From contig JALIGW010000003.1 of the NCBI GenBank assembly GCA_023053685.1, forward strand, positions 43,780,496 through 43,844,495: DNA of 64,000 nucleotides. Reading direction: 5' to 3'. The position numbers were made by a program, and so were the translations under genes. This DNA is from Diadophis punctatus similis. Its lineage: Eukaryota; Chordata; Lepidosauria; Squamata; Dipsadidae. The notes under the pieces were generated by a model. The model was not told the origin of the DNA, did no database searches, and was given only the letters and a program-made list of their open reading frames with translations. Of the stretch, positions 39,001 through 54,000 are shown in pieces (the first letter of the stretch is position 1; each line of letters opens with the position of its first letter).

Positions 39001-42000
39001 ATTATCAGTAGAAGCACATTAAATGCATGTAAAGTTGTATTTACTGTAGACATTTCACTAATTATAGGAACAATTAGTGAACAATAAAGCAGTGAAGCCA
39101 AGAATTCAATATAACCAAACTCAGTCTGCTTCTCGTCTCATCCTCAAAGCCTTCCTAAACCGGAATTTATTGTTTTGTCTTCCAGGGCACAAAAGAGCCA
39201 GCTAGGGCATTACATGGAGCATGTGCAAAAATGGGAAAGAAAAACCTGTAATGAATTGACAACAGGAGCTCAGGAAAAGGGTCCTTTTCTTAGCATCTAA
39301 AGCAGCAGTTCTCAACCTGGGGGTCGCGATCCCTTTGGGGGTCGAACGACCCTTTCACAGGGGTCAGGAGACTTCGCCCGGATGCCGCCATTTGGGTTCT
39401 TTTACCCTCTGCGCATGCGCAGAACGCTTTGCGCATGCGCAGAGAGTAAGAGAACCCAAATGGTGGTGGCGCGGGGGCAGGCACAGGGGCGGGGTGGGTC
39501 GTGGTAGGGGCGCGGGGGCGGGGGGCGGGTCAGGGCATTAGGAAGGTTGAGAACCACTGATCTAAAGGTACAAGGGAGAATAGCTGCCAAGAGACCAATT
39601 CTGTGATTATGCCAATGGAACTTAGCAAACATGTCCCTATGATGCTTGATAATGTATGGCTGGGCAACTACTTCATCCATAGCACCAAAATGAAATTCAG
39701 ATGCCTTCCTTAACCCAAGACCTTTCAAAAATGTTCATCTTCATGTCACCAAATTCAGGAAGTCTAGAGATCAAATTGTCTAGAGATACGTCCAATTGAA
39801 ACCAGTGAGAGTTATTTCTGAATAAATATGCACTAGTCAACGTTTTAAGACTACCTCTAATGGTTCTAGTCTCAAAAGTTTCAACATACTTTAGTTTTTC
39901 CATTCTTTTATTCATTTGTTTTATTCTATTTTCCATTGTTTATTTTTGGAAATTTATTTCCTCTGATTGAAAAGCAGTAGTCAGCCTAATTTGAAAAGGG
40001 AGAAAAATGTTTTCTGATGCATCATCAAATGCTCCTGTGAAATTCCAGTTCCAAACTAAGACATAGTTACAATTTTTAGTCAGATTTTTTTTTGTTGGAT
40101 GTGCTTTTTTTCTCTTTCTTATTATGAAGCACATGATGGCATATGCATGTGCTAAATACAATAGGTTGAGTAAGAAAAGACACTTTACGTTATGACCTTG
40201 ATACTTCTTTCTTCCCACAGAAATAATTATCATTATATTTCCAATATTTACATATTAATGTGTGCCCTTTCAATGCAATTAGTGCTTTTGTTATATTGAA
40301 TATATTAAATTAATATATTACCTGCATTGCAAAAGGTGCTCTGACAAAAATCCAGAAAAAGAGAGGTAAGTAAATTTTACTGTAAACTATAGAACAAACA
40401 TAGGAAATGCAAGCAATTGCTTAGTCAAGACAGCATTCATTCCACAAGCATATTCCACAGAGATAAATTAGTTATTTTGAATCAGAATAGGGATGGAAGG
40501 GACCTTAGAGGTCTTCTAGTCCAGCTCACTGCTCAAGCAGGGGATCCTATACCATTTTAGACAAGTGACTGTCCAGTCTCTTCTTAAAAACCTCCAGTGA
40601 TGGGGCACCCACAATGACTATTCAAGCTATTCCACTGGTTAGTTGTCCTCACTATTACGAAGTTTCTCCTTAATTCCAGGTTGCTTCTCTCCTTGATTAG
40701 TTTTCATCCATTGATTCTTGTCCTGGACTCTGGTGCTTTGGAAAATAAATTGACTCCCTCCTCTTTGTGGCAGCCTCTCAAATACTGGAATACTGCTATC
40801 ATGTCCCCCCTAGTCCTTCTTTTCTCTAGACTAGCTAAACCCAAATCCTGCAACCGCTCTTCATATGTTTTAGTCTCCAGGTCTTTAATCATCTTAGTTG
40901 TTCTTCTCTGCACTTTTTCCAAAGTCTCAACATCTTTTTTGTAATGTGGTGACCAAAACTGAATGCAGTATTCCAGGTGTGCAGTATTCCAGGTGTGCAG
41001 TATTCCAGGTCTTACTAAGGCTTTATAAAGCGGTACTAATATTTCACGTGATTTTGATTCTACCTCTCTTTATACAATCAAGGATTGTATTAGCTTTTTT
41101 GGCTGCCGCCGCACACTGCTGACTAATGTTTAAGTGATCGTCCACTAAAACTCCAAGGTCCTTCTCACAGTTACCATTTCTGAGCCAGGTTTCACCTATT
41201 AGAAAGTCTGGGTTTCTAAAAAGAACCCATGTAAGCTCTGGAAATGAATTTGTGCACTTTCAGTTCGCATTCATTCAGTCAAGAAGATAAAATAGGAAAT
41301 GTGGCATTATACACTAAAGATTTTCTTCCGCCTCTTTCTTTCCAATCTAGTGCCTTAAAAGCAAGCTTACACATTGAAATAGAACACTTCGTCCTCATAC
41401 AGGAGGAAGAACTCCACCAACTAAATGTTTATGTGGGAAAGACACAGGAAGAGTAGAGCAAACAATCATAAATCAGTCCTCACCAACCTTGCAGATATGT
41501 GGAGCTGCATTCCAAAACTCCTGAGCATGATTGGTTGGGAAAGATTGCCCTAGATAAGAAGCTTGTGCTCGGGGAGATGGCTTAGATTTGCTTTGCTTCT
41601 AATCAAGGAGGTGACATAATTTTCTTCACTGGGACAAAGAGGAGGTATGTCTTGCCTTGATCAAACGTTTTATTTCACCTTGAGCCTTCTCCACTCTTTC
41701 TCCCCAACCTTTCCTGTTAGCCTCCTTCATCACTTATAAAAGTCAAATGAAGTTTCTATACAGATGCCTCTTCCAACAATAGCTGGCTAGAAATCTTTCA
41801 CTGCCTCAGAGGCTCCTTTCAGCACTCTACAGGAAATTGTAGAGGTGTTTCAACAGAATGAAGCTTATGTATCCACTATTTTCCACTCTTAAAACCAAAG
41901 AAGCCTCAAATTTACCCTAGTGGGGTACTCCACTTTAATCTTGTTAGAGTAAGACTCGGGGCAAACTACTGTGGATGCATAAGGAACTTTCCCTTTAGCT

Positions 42001-45000
42001 GAAACTTAAAAGATACACATACAAGAGTTACAGGATGTGTCTAACCACCAAGGTTGCGTATCAACAAATATTTAGCAGCAAATCGCTTGATTAGAAAGGC
42101 TGAAAAGGAAACTGTCTTCAAATGGACCTAAGCAGAACAATTGCAAAGAGAGAGACTGGCAACCACAAGGAAATAAAAAGATGGTTAGGGAGTATTTGGC
42201 TACTATGATCAACTTTAAATCTCAAGAACTTGTAAATACCATTTCAGATACTCTTGTTCTGAAATTTGAGAAAGCACGGGGATTAAGCACAGTTCTTGAG
42301 AACTAGAGAAGGCTAATTGTTGTTCCTGTGTACAAAAAGTGGTAGAAAGAAGACCCGAATAACTACAGACCTGACAACTTGACAAAGAAGCAAGGCAAAA
42401 TTCAGGGAAAAGATTATTAAGTAATCAATTTGTAGGTATATAAAAAAACGTATTGCTTGACTGGAACCAGCATTGGGGTATCAAGAAAAAATAATGCTAA
42501 ACCATGTGATTTTTTAAAAATTAAATTTACCTGGCCTTGTAATGGACATGGTGTAGCTTTATTTCAATAAAATATTTTACAAAGTCTCCTTTAATATTAT
42601 ACTACATCAGACGGCAAAATCTGAACAACTGATAATGACTAAATGGTTGAACATTTATATAAAATAAGCATGCATGAATGTCTCCAAGTCAAGCAAGGAA
42701 AGTTCTGAATAGCAGGCCACAGAGTGCAATTTTAAGGCTTCTGTTCAATATATTTGTAAAATAGGGTCATAAAATTTATAGACAACACATAGTAGGAAAA
42801 TAAGGGATCACGATTCAGAATTATCTTGACCAAGTGGAATAACGGGAGAAGCCAACAAAATATATGTCAACGGGGACAGATGTAAAATCCATTACCGGTA
42901 TTTAGGTAAGAAAAATGGACTGTAATACCTTAAAAAAGGTAATCACAGTACAGTGACAAAAAAGCAAATGCAATTCTGCGCTATATCAATAGCAATACAT
43001 TGTCCTTCCTCTGTGTTGGTCAGATTGTGCCTAAAACATGGTGTCCAGTTCAGGGACACATCTTTTAGCAAAGACAAAGAAGAGGAACCATTTGTTTGAT
43101 CAAAATAAACATAGCTATTAGAAGATGGTTTGGGAGCCTACCATACCTGAAGTTTCTGCAATAGTACTACATCAGCTATTTTGTCCTTGTCCTGCTTTGT
43201 TTGTTTGGCTTTCCAGTATTGCTTTTGAGCAGAATAGCGGTTCATGGGACATACTCTGAAGAGACAATCTGCAATGAGAAGAAGCCAAAGAATTAGAAAG
43301 TGATCGTTCTAATACCATAATTTATTTCATGTTTATTACTATATTCTTATATGAATAGAGATACCACTGATGAGTTATCAATTGAAGCTCATACATATGA
43401 TACAAATCTAGAAAAAAGAACCCTATATAGCAGGGAAAAAGCCTTTAAAAATGTAGATACAACCACCAAAGTCAACCGAGTTTCCCCACTCAAGTGCAAA
43501 ACAGCTACCGTATTTTTCGGAGTATAAGACGCACTGGAGTATAAGACGCACCTAGATTTTAGAGGAGGAAAACAAGGAAAAAAGTATTCTGAACCAAATG
43601 GTGTAGTAATATATTATTTAATAAAATACCAGTGTAGCAGAATACTTTTTACAACCATGCATACTTTTTACAACCATGTACACTTTTTACAATCATGTAC
43701 ATTTTTTACAAACTTCAAACTTGACAGCTTTAAGACTTGTGGACTTCAACTCCCAGAATTCCTCCTCCAATCATGCTAGCTCAGGAATGGGAGTTGAAGT
43801 CCACAAGTCTTAAACTTGCCAAGTTTGAAGACCGTTGCTAACCCCTAACCCAGGGGTCTTCAAACTTGACAGCTTTAAGACTAGTGGACTTCAACTCCCA
43901 GAATTCCTCCTCCAGTCATGCTAGATGGGGTAATTGGAAGGCAAAAACGCCCCCAGTTTTGCAAAAAACAGCCCGTTTTTCACTCGGTTTTTTGCAAAAA
44001 AAAAAAGGCCTGCAGAGGGTTTGGGAGGCCTGCAGAGCGCTCCTAGGGGGTGGGGGAAGACAAAAATGCCCCCATTTTTGCAAAAAAAGGCCCATTTTTT
44101 GCAAAAATAGGACATGCAGAAGGTTTGGGAAGCCTGCAGAGCACTCCTAGGGGGTGGGGGAAGGCAAAAACACCCCAGTTTTTGAAAAAAAAAATGGCCC
44201 GTTTTTCACAAAAATGGGATGCGGGGGCGGGGCTTCAGGAGGCCAAAAAACGGCTGTATTCGGTGTATAACACACACCGACATTTCCACTCTTTTTGGGG
44301 GGGCAAAAAGGTGCGTCTTATACTCTGAAAAATACGGTATGTGAGAATTCAAATTATCTAAGAACTTGTATAATTGTCCCAGCAGATGGCACACCTAGCA
44401 AGACTTATTTGAACTTAGAAAACTGTCAAGCTCACAGGTAATCTTTGATTTAGGACCACAGTTGGAGGTGGAACTTCCATTGCTAAGTGATGCAGTCATT
44501 AGATGAGTCATGCCCGGTTTTATGACCTTTTGTTGTGGTCATTAAGTGAATCATGTGATTGTTAAGTAAATCCGGCTTCCCCCCTCCCATTTACTTTGCT
44601 TGTTCGAAAGCCGTGGGAAATTTGCAAATGGTGATCACATGACTTTGGGACACTACATCCATCATAAATATATTCTGGCTGCCAAGCACCCGAATTCTTA
44701 TCACCTGATCGCAAGGACACTGCGATGGTCATTAAGTGGAAGAACCGGTTGCAAGTCACTTTTTCAGCACCACTGTAACTTTGAACAGTAGAAATGGTTG
44801 TAAGTCTAGGACTACATGTAGTTAATAATTAGATGGGAGACTATAATACTCTGTAGGTTAGATGGAAACCTTTGTGTGTGTATGTGTGTGTATATATACA
44901 ATATGGAAGAAGGCAATGACAAATTACTTTGTATTGTTGCTAAGAAAACTTCACTGGCAGATCTGTGTAGTCACCTGGAGCTGAACATAACTCAAAACAA

Positions 45001-48000
45001 GCAGCTTTTGTTTATGTTTATGTATATACAATGTGTGTGTGTGTGAGGACATTTATGACATTTGTCATTGAGCAGATAATCATAAATGCCAACTCATCTA
45101 TAGCTTATACTGTTTATAAGAAAACAGATTATCATACATATTTTACAACTGAGGACCAATTTTAAATGACATTACACCCACAGCTGTCAGGCAATGACAA
45201 ACAGTAGAATCCTTCTGATATGAAGTTAGACTAATTCTTCCATACTTTTCTCCTGACAAGATATACATATCAGAATAAATACAGAAGATAGATAAAATTG
45301 CCACTGAAATGTCACCATTTATTTTAGGAGGAAGGGAAACAAAGGCAGCACATGCCTATGGAATATACCTTCTTCATACTGTCCATTACAGAACGATACA
45401 TTACAGCAGTGAAAGTGCCAGATCTATGCTTGGGATTCAGAAAATAATTTTGCAGAGCCAGCTCTCTCAATTATGCATGCATTCCAGAGCTGACAAGATT
45501 GAATCCTATTTAATACTGGCAACAAGGCACTTCCTCTAACAGACAGGAGAGGAACTTAAGAGATTGCAGGCAGGCCACTTGATTAGCCACAGTATAGCCA
45601 ACTGACACCATCACTTCCCTATCCTCTCTCCACCCCTTTATCTCATGACCTTGAGTCCTCTCCTGGCAAGCGGTTTTTTTTTTGTTCCTCCTAAGCAAGG
45701 CCCCCAATGCCTCCTCGCCAGAAAACAGCAAAGTGAATGCTAGGGAATATATCAGGAAAAATGGACCCCATGCAATTCTTCATCATCTTCGTACCAAGAG
45801 AGAAACTCCAATGCCCCCGCTGCCCAAAATGCCCTCAACACATTTGCTGACAGCTGTAAAACTGGGCCAAAAAATTTCTCTCCTACCTTAAAAAAAATAT
45901 TTCATCTCCCGTGAAAGAAGAATATATTCATTCATTTTCAGAGAAAAGGAAGGCTCAAATCAGGGGTGGGTTCCTCCCGGTTTGGACCAGATTGCCTGAA
46001 CCGTTAGCGACCCGCTGCTGATGTAATTTTGGCGTCACGGATCCGGTTCTGTCTGTGCCGGTCCGTGCTTGCCGCCATCTTTTTTTCTGAATTTTTGGCT
46101 GATTTTCCTGTGTTTGGATGGCTTCACAGCGTTCTGTGCTTTGAAAAAAGCCCTCCCGCCCGCCCCCGGATTAATACTGACCTTTATTTTTTCACCTGAA
46201 GCACAGCTGATGAGCTCCTTAGCTGTGTTTCGGGCTGAATCCACCTTCTGAGCATGTGCGGAAGTAAAATCACGCAAGAGGAGCGCACGCACGCGCGCGT
46301 GCGAAACGTCACGATGCGAACTGGTGGCAAAGATAAGTGAAACCCACCCCTGGCTCAAATATTTTTCAGAAGATGGCACCTTTAAATGAAAGTGGGGGGA
46401 CCCAGATTTTCCAGAGGCAAGAGCTATCCTGCTTGAGGAAGAGTTGGAAAAAATCTTGTAACTAATACAAAACATGGACCTAATGAAGTATGGTTTCAGT
46501 TAATTTTTGACTATTCTCCCCCACATCCCTGGCCAACATGGTTATACAGTATTGCTTACTCAATTTGAGAATGGTAAGATAGTAACTTTTTTTTCTCTTC
46601 GAAAAATATCTTGCTGCTTTTTCAAAAGCTCCCTATTTCCTGGGAAAGAATGCTTGAAGGTGGGGCAAGGCACTTTTCTACAGAACCATGTAGAAAGAAC
46701 AAGAAGTAACAGCCCCTGCACATTTATAAGTGAGACAACGCCATGGAGAAAAAACATTAGACTCAACCTTGCCCAGAGTTGAATCAAATTTCATACCATT
46801 CCAGATCTACATAAAACTTGTGAAAATCACTGAGCCATACAGCAACTCAGCGCTAATTCCAGTCAGCTTTGGAAACTACTCGTGAGAAAGATGTTCTCAA
46901 GTAGTTGAGATCAAAGCTCTTGATGTCACTCCTTTCAATCCAGACAATTCAGATACAAAAAGAAAATCATTTCCAGTCTTGGATCGCATCCCAAACTGCT
47001 GGCAAGCACGTAATCAGTTATTTACTCTAGAGGAGGAATAATAAGCCGACAAAAACACAGCTCTCACTGGTTCTGGAGGGGAGCCATTTTTTACATCTTG
47101 TTTCACAAGATTCTTTGTCCTGTGGGAAAGCCCCATAGCATGTAAGCCCTGGATCATTACACCCTTGCGGAAAAGGTCCTTAACCATTTCTTTGTCTCTG
47201 TAGTAGAACCCAGGTTCACTTCTGCTAACAACACAGATCTGGTCAAACTGTTTCCAAATTACTTCATGCTGACAGTACAGATTCAAATACAATTAAATAT
47301 TCATTTCCCAAATTCCTCAATACTGAAAACCAGATGCCGGGGAGAAGAAAATAATACTAGGCTTCTCCTAGAGAAGTTTATTAGATCATTAAGTTAAAGT
47401 AATGCATAAAAAACAGTCCTACCAGTGGAGGTAAACATATGAGTTTCCTGCCTAATGAAACTAGAGAATAATAGATTGATTGGGCTTTGATAAAAGTTAC
47501 ATCCCTCCTCAATATCTCCCAAGGCAAGAACTTAGAAATCCCACATCATGTATCCATTGTTAATAAGGTTCAATGTTGCATATTTTGCACTTTTCTCTAC
47601 TTTCCTCCTCTAGTTACCTGAAAGCAAATTGGATGCCTAGCTCCCTCTATTTCCAATTTGCTCAAAATCAGACAAAGGGAAGAAAATAAAGGTAGTTTCT
47701 GAACAAAATGTTTAGAATTCATAGTGGAAACCTTTATTTAAACCTCAATTTAAATATAGAAACAAAGAAGAAAGGAAACAGATGGTAATTAAAATGTCCA
47801 CAAAGAACATAAGGTTATGGAGATTGAGTGCTCTTTAATTCAATGGTCCTCCCACTTTTTGCCTCAGCCAAAAATACTGAAGGAATATATGTGGGTATTT
47901 TCATGAGCATCATTTATAGCAGGGGTGGCCAAACCGTGGCACCTGCGCCAAACGTGACGCATTGGATGATTACAAGTGGCGCATTGCATCCTTGTGCCTA

Positions 48001-51000
48001 CTTATTTTTTTTAATAGGTATCGTAACTGAATCCATCTTAATATTTTCAACACCAAAGTGATCTCATTTCAATTCGTACAGCCTTTGGTAATGTTCAACT
48101 TCTCGGTGTCTGAAACTTAGAATGGAACTTGTGAGATGTTACTTTAGGCGGGTTTACAAACGTACAAATATTTTTATTGGTGTTGCCATTGCGCGTTCCT
48201 GCTCTAACGATCGCAAACACCACGCACTAGCAACACATCATGTGTTTGAAGTCACGTGCGAATGAGCGGCGAGCGTTCGATATGGTCAGTCAGTTCTGAG
48301 TGAGCCATCGTGGCATGGAGTTTGAAGCAGTGTTTTATTGAGTGTACTAGTGTGGTTTTGTATTGAGAGTGATTGAAAGACAGATTCAAGATTAAATATA
48401 TATTACGTTTGTCAAAGAAGAGCGCCACTACTTTTTCTTGATGCTAACATAGAATTCAAATTCCACATAATTGATATTCTGTGTGATACGACGTATGTAC
48501 TTGTGATCTATTTGTTCTTTTTCACTTTTTTTTAGTTTTATACTTTTCTATGCTTAAATTCCTGTTATCCATTACAGTGCAAAAGAAAATGGAATTGTGT
48601 GATTGAGTTATTCCTTTTCCTCCCTTAAGCAAAGCAGATCCTACCCCTATCCCTATTTTACAACCCCAAACGTGAAAGTAAGAAGGTAAAAAACGTGCTT
48701 GAGTTGTATGCCACATCTGAACTCGTCTGTGAAAAAATTGGCGCATGGTATTTATTTATTTATTTATTTATTTATTTTGGAATTCTTATATGCCGCCCAA
48801 CTCCCTAAGGACTCAGGGCGGCGTACAACAGTGAGAAAATACAAGAATAACCAAAATCTAAAAAGTTAATTAAAAGCAAATATAAAAATTAAAACACACT
48901 ATAAAAAGAATCATCACCAACCATTCAACATCATACATACTTGGGGGGTGGGCTCGAATGAATTAAGCTCTACCCCCCGCCTGCAGGAAAAGCCATGTCT
49001 TAACAGCTTTCCGGAAGGCCAGCAGAGTGGGGATAGTTCGGGTCTCTGGTGGAAGTTGGTTCCAGAGCACAGGGCCAGCCACATGCTTAAGCTATGCTTA
49101 AGGTTGGCCACCACTGATTTATAGGGTTAAGTTCTAGCGGTGATTCAATGACTTTGGTTGGTCTTTCCCTGAGGGCTGAAAAACAAGGCAAGACAGAGGT
49201 ATGAATACTTTACTAAAAGAATGTCAGCCTCCCATTGTTGATTCTGCTAGATACTGCTGAGATTCTGGATGGAGTCTATGAACAACACCGATCATGGAAT
49301 CCACTGTCTTCTTATACTGTTATACATGTATAATAGTATAAGGCATGCAACAGTGGGGAAGGGTGTGCTGCCATCCTGCTCTGCAGTAAAATTATTTGTT
49401 CAATTCACAACCAACCATTAAAATTCCCATTTAGCAAAGAACAGGACTTGAATACTATCCTTGTTTTCTCCCAACATGTTCAAACATAAGGCTGTGCCAT
49501 ATTGAAAAAGCCTTGGGGAAAGTTGAGAGTGAGAAGGAACAAGAACTTGCCAGCTTTTGTTGTCCTGGCCAAGTTCAGACACTTTATAACTGAAATCTAT
49601 TTTTCCTCACTGGTTTCAACAGTTGCTGCAAGATACATGAATTTTTGCATGCGTACATCTTAAAAGCTATTTCATTGAAGAAGTCTGCTTCTCTACCAAT
49701 ATGCAGTCAGTTCTCTCCCAGAAGCTGTGATTAGGCTGTATATTTTGCAATAAAAAGTTATAAGAATGTATGTCATCCTAACGGGCATTTCCATGAGTCA
49801 CAATGTACATGTTTAAAAAGAAATGCTGAACCTAGTTATTGGGGTTTGAAGCTATCTGTTACCTTAGAAGAGGAAGAAATTTCTGTGTCAGAAATGCCAG
49901 GATCTAAACTAAGCTACATGAGAACAAATAAGCCTAATCATTGTCATAAAATACTTGTACAAGTCAATTACCTTCTCCGTTGGTCAGCTCTCATAAAATA
50001 CATAAAGCATGTTCTCAGCTAGATTCATCCCAACCCTAATGCTTCCCAAGACTATGTAAAGTGAGGACAAGGTTAAAGTAAATGTTGACCTGTATTCTTA
50101 AATGGCCCACAATAGGTGTCCTCATTTTGGGTACAGGTGCTAAATAGAAAAAAGAGCACTTTTAAGTGAAACTGATTGCTCCAAGTATGTAAACCTAGGA
50201 ATCTCCAATGGGTATAACTAAATAGGCCTCCAATAAATCCCCAAATCTGGAATTATGTTCCACTGATTTTAATATCTCCATCCTAAAGTTTCAGTGTTTG
50301 ATTTCTTACCGGTAATCCATACCCAAAAAATTCTCTGTGTGGAGGACATAGCCCCTTATGGATGTCTCTTCCTCATTCAGGCAGCTTTTAATAAAATGAT
50401 GTTTTCTAAGTTAGAAGAATCAGCATTTCCTTTTTAATGCAATGCTATTTTAATTAGTTTGACTGTAACAATCTAAAATTGTTTCCACTGAATCTGACAA
50501 TATCAAGAAGAGAAAAGGCACTTGAGCCCCAATGCATTGACTTCAGGGTCAATACACTAAATCAGGGGTCCCCAATGCCGGTCCATGGACCAGCACTGGT
50601 CCGCAGCATGCCAGCAACCGGTCTGCAGAAACAAGTGGAGAAAAACCTTTCTCCATGGAACTAGTTCCTGTGCCCAAAAGGTTGGAGGTCACTGCGCTAA
50701 ATCCCAGAGTAGTAAAGCTTAAAAATCTGTAGATAGGTCCTAAGTGTTGCTGGCCTTCTGCAATTGCAATATTAACTCTGTTTCAAAAACCTACACTATA
50801 GCTAATGTCATATATCCATGCAGAAAAGTTGGAAGGACCTGAAAAAAATTCCATTCCAACATCAGGGGTTTTTTTCTACTATGATTTTGTCCGTGTGTTC
50901 CCAACAAGGAAGAAATGAGAGGATGTAAAGACACACCTAGGGGAATAAGGCAGACATACATAGATATAAAAATAGGATGACCCCTAATCCTGCCAACTGC

Positions 51001-54000
51001 AGGACTGCCCTGCTTTCCACATCAAATGCAAAAAAAGAAAAAAGAAATGTTTTTAATTTCACAAATCATTTAGAGCTTTAGAACTACATTTGAAAGCAAA
51101 GGGACGGAGCTAGCTCAAATGATAACGGGGAAAAATTCAGCAGTGCAGTGTTTGTTACATCCTGCTTGAACCTGCAATTAGTTGGAAGATATTTTCATTC
51201 CAGCAGATTTATCTACAGTGTTTCAGAATGCATACATACCTTGCTTGGAATAGATACTATCTCTCCTTTTTGAGCAATAGGTCGCAATATATGTGTTTCA
51301 AAAGAATTTAGGTTGTGCTTTGTTTCTTTCCCCCCATTTTCTTGTTCAGGTTTTACATTTTTCCTAAAATGTAAAATTATATTTAACAGAGAAAGAACGC
51401 AAATAATAAGAAAACCATAGCAGGAAGAAAGCTGATAGTGATAGAATTAATTTTTAATGTACTACAGATACATTAATTGTCAATTAATTTAAACAGGGAT
51501 TTGGAAAACATATCTAAACTGTCCTAGAAGGAAGATACATGCATGATTTCTATACTTCAGCAGCTGCAGTGTGCAAAAGCACAAAGAACATAGCACAGCG
51601 ATCATAAGCATGCAACTACATTCAACTGCATTAAAAAGAAGATATATAAATCCCCATTCAAGAAAGCAATAGCTAAATCGGCTTACCATAGTTTGGTAGC
51701 CTTTAGATGTACTGGGACCACATTTCCCAGAATTCCTCAGTCATTCTGTTATTGGCCAAGAACAGTATATGAAGGCTATACTGAAATCTAGGTTCTAAAC
51801 TAGATTTAATAGTTATAATATTACAAAGGCATTCCTAAAAATGTGAGAGGAGGAAGAACAGGAACAAGAATTTTCTAAGCACAGGTACTACAGGACAGGA
51901 CCATCATTAGTAAACAGTCTATGCCAGTGTTTCTAAACCTTGGCAGTTTGAAGATGTGTGGACTTCAACTCCCAGAATTCCACAGCCAGCGTTGCTGGCT
52001 GTGGAATTCTGGGAGTTGAAGTCCACACATCTTCAAACTGCCATGGTTGAGAAACACTGGTCTATGCAAATCCTTTCCATGCTGAATGGTTGAAAAAGCT
52101 TTCAGTAAAGTTTGGAAGAGAATTTCACTTGAGGGAGGACACCAATACAGAGAGAAAATTGAATTACCACACTTGGACACAGAAGTACTAGAAAATAGGG
52201 CTTTTAGGAAAAGAAGGGCAGAGATTCAGCTTGCTTGTGGTTGTGCGGTTGCTTTGGCCATTACGCACTCTTTTACAGGCCAAGTGTTGCCCTACCCTTC
52301 TGGTGACTCATCCCACTTTCCCTTTGGACCAAGACACGAGGCAGCCAATAGCTAAAGACAGACTTCAGATTCAGTGACTCTGAATGGGAAATCATTACCA
52401 AATATTGAGTCAAGGAAGGGGTAGCTAAAGTGTGCCAAATGGGAGTAGTCCAGACTAAGGCAGCTGCCTCAAGCTTGTTTGCTTAAAGGATCTCTAATCT
52501 CCTGCCCCTCCTCACCAGGCTATTTTCTACAGAAAAGCAAATGCTTTTGTATGGAAGTATTGTCTCCTGTAGTATTTTTTGTGTTCATAAGATTATTGAT
52601 ATGGAGGCCTCGCCCTCACCAAAATCTTCAAACCTCCCTCCTTAGTTCCAATGTTGCTTAAACTTTAAAAAGAATACAGGTAGTCCTCAATTTACAACAG
52701 TCCATTTAGTGACCGTTCAAATTTTGAATGGCCCTAAAGAAAGTGACTTAGAACCATTTTTCACACTTACAATTGTTGCAGCATTGTGATGGTCACGTGG
52801 TCAAATTTCAGATGCTAGGCAACTGGCATGTATATATGATAGTTGCAGTGTCCCAGGATCATGTGATCACCTTTTGTGACCTTACAACAAGCAAAGTAAA
52901 TGGGAAAGCCAGATTCACTTAACAACCATGCTACTAACTTAACAATTGCAGCGATTCACTTAACAACTGTGGCAAGAAAGGTCATAAAATGGGGCAAAAT
53001 TCACTTAACAAATGTCTCGCTTAGCAACAGAAATTTTGGGCTCATTTCAATTACCGTCACTACCGGTTTGCTATTGGGACTGTGTGTGGCGCTTCTGCGC
53101 ATGCGCAGAGATGTCCGGGCGAGTGGGCGGAGCCTCTCACCACCGCCGCTACCGGTTCGCCTGATCCGGGGCGAACCGGTAGTAACCCACCACTGGGTGG
53201 ACTGCTTACTGTGGGGGAATCTGCTTTTAACTCTCTGGAACATCATACCTCCAGAGATTAGAACGACTCCCACTTCAGCACTCTTCCGGAAGGTGCTAAA
53301 GACCTGGTTCTGCAGCAGGCCTGGGGAAACCAGAGCAGGATGGAGCCCATTAAATGGCTCGTGTGAGATGCTGGGCGGGGGGTGATTTTATTATATTAAT
53401 TTATTATATGACTCCTCTTTTATTAATTTTTATTGTTTTTATATGAGGTTTTATATTCTGTAAACCGCCTTGAGTCACCATGTACGAATAGGCGGCAATA
53501 TAAATTCCCTAAATAAATAAACTTTCAAAGCAAACTAACAGCAGAAACATTCTAATATGTAAACTGCTTCTTTAAAAAATTAACTATGTTAAGTTGCTCT
53601 AATTTTTGAAACTGTATTGCTTTTTTTAGAAACAGCTGGAAATAGAATGATTCCATATGAGGCACTCCACAATCCTATTATTTCAGTAATTCCTGTCCCC
53701 AAATCAAAATCCTTTTATAACATTTACTCACAATTAAGCCCCATCCACCAATGTCTCCTTCACTGTTAATTAAATTTTTCTCCATGCATATTCAGTCTGT
53801 TACACTTCTTCATATTCAGCACCACTGAAGGAATTACCTCTTAATTTGCTAAATTTGTATTCCCTGAGAAAGGGGAAATGTTTTTTTTTCCTTTTCTAGT
53901 CAAAGAGCACTAAATATGCAAGAAAACAAGCTTGACTAAATATAAGATGTAATTAATTGCTAATCAGAGGCTGGGGCAGAACAAATGACAAAACAATATC

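Larger units (their letters stand above)
43508..44337. mobile_element. TA-flanked MITE (CCGTATTTTTCGG family), 0.83 kb
   Basis: CCGTATTTTTCGGAGTATAA to TTATACTCTGAAAAATACGG, both flanked by TA. The interior has three imperfect repeats with GCCTGCAGAG and poly-A runs of CCCCCAGTTTTGC. Confidence 0.88.

Noticed and set aside
46035..46475. A 146-codon minus-strand open frame.
   Set aside because: Most of it lies in the hAT MITE 45961-46352; no family match or splice context.
52086..52355. An 89-codon plus-strand open frame with mixed composition.
   Set aside because: No splice sites, promoter or recognised family; similar-length chance frames are frequent here.
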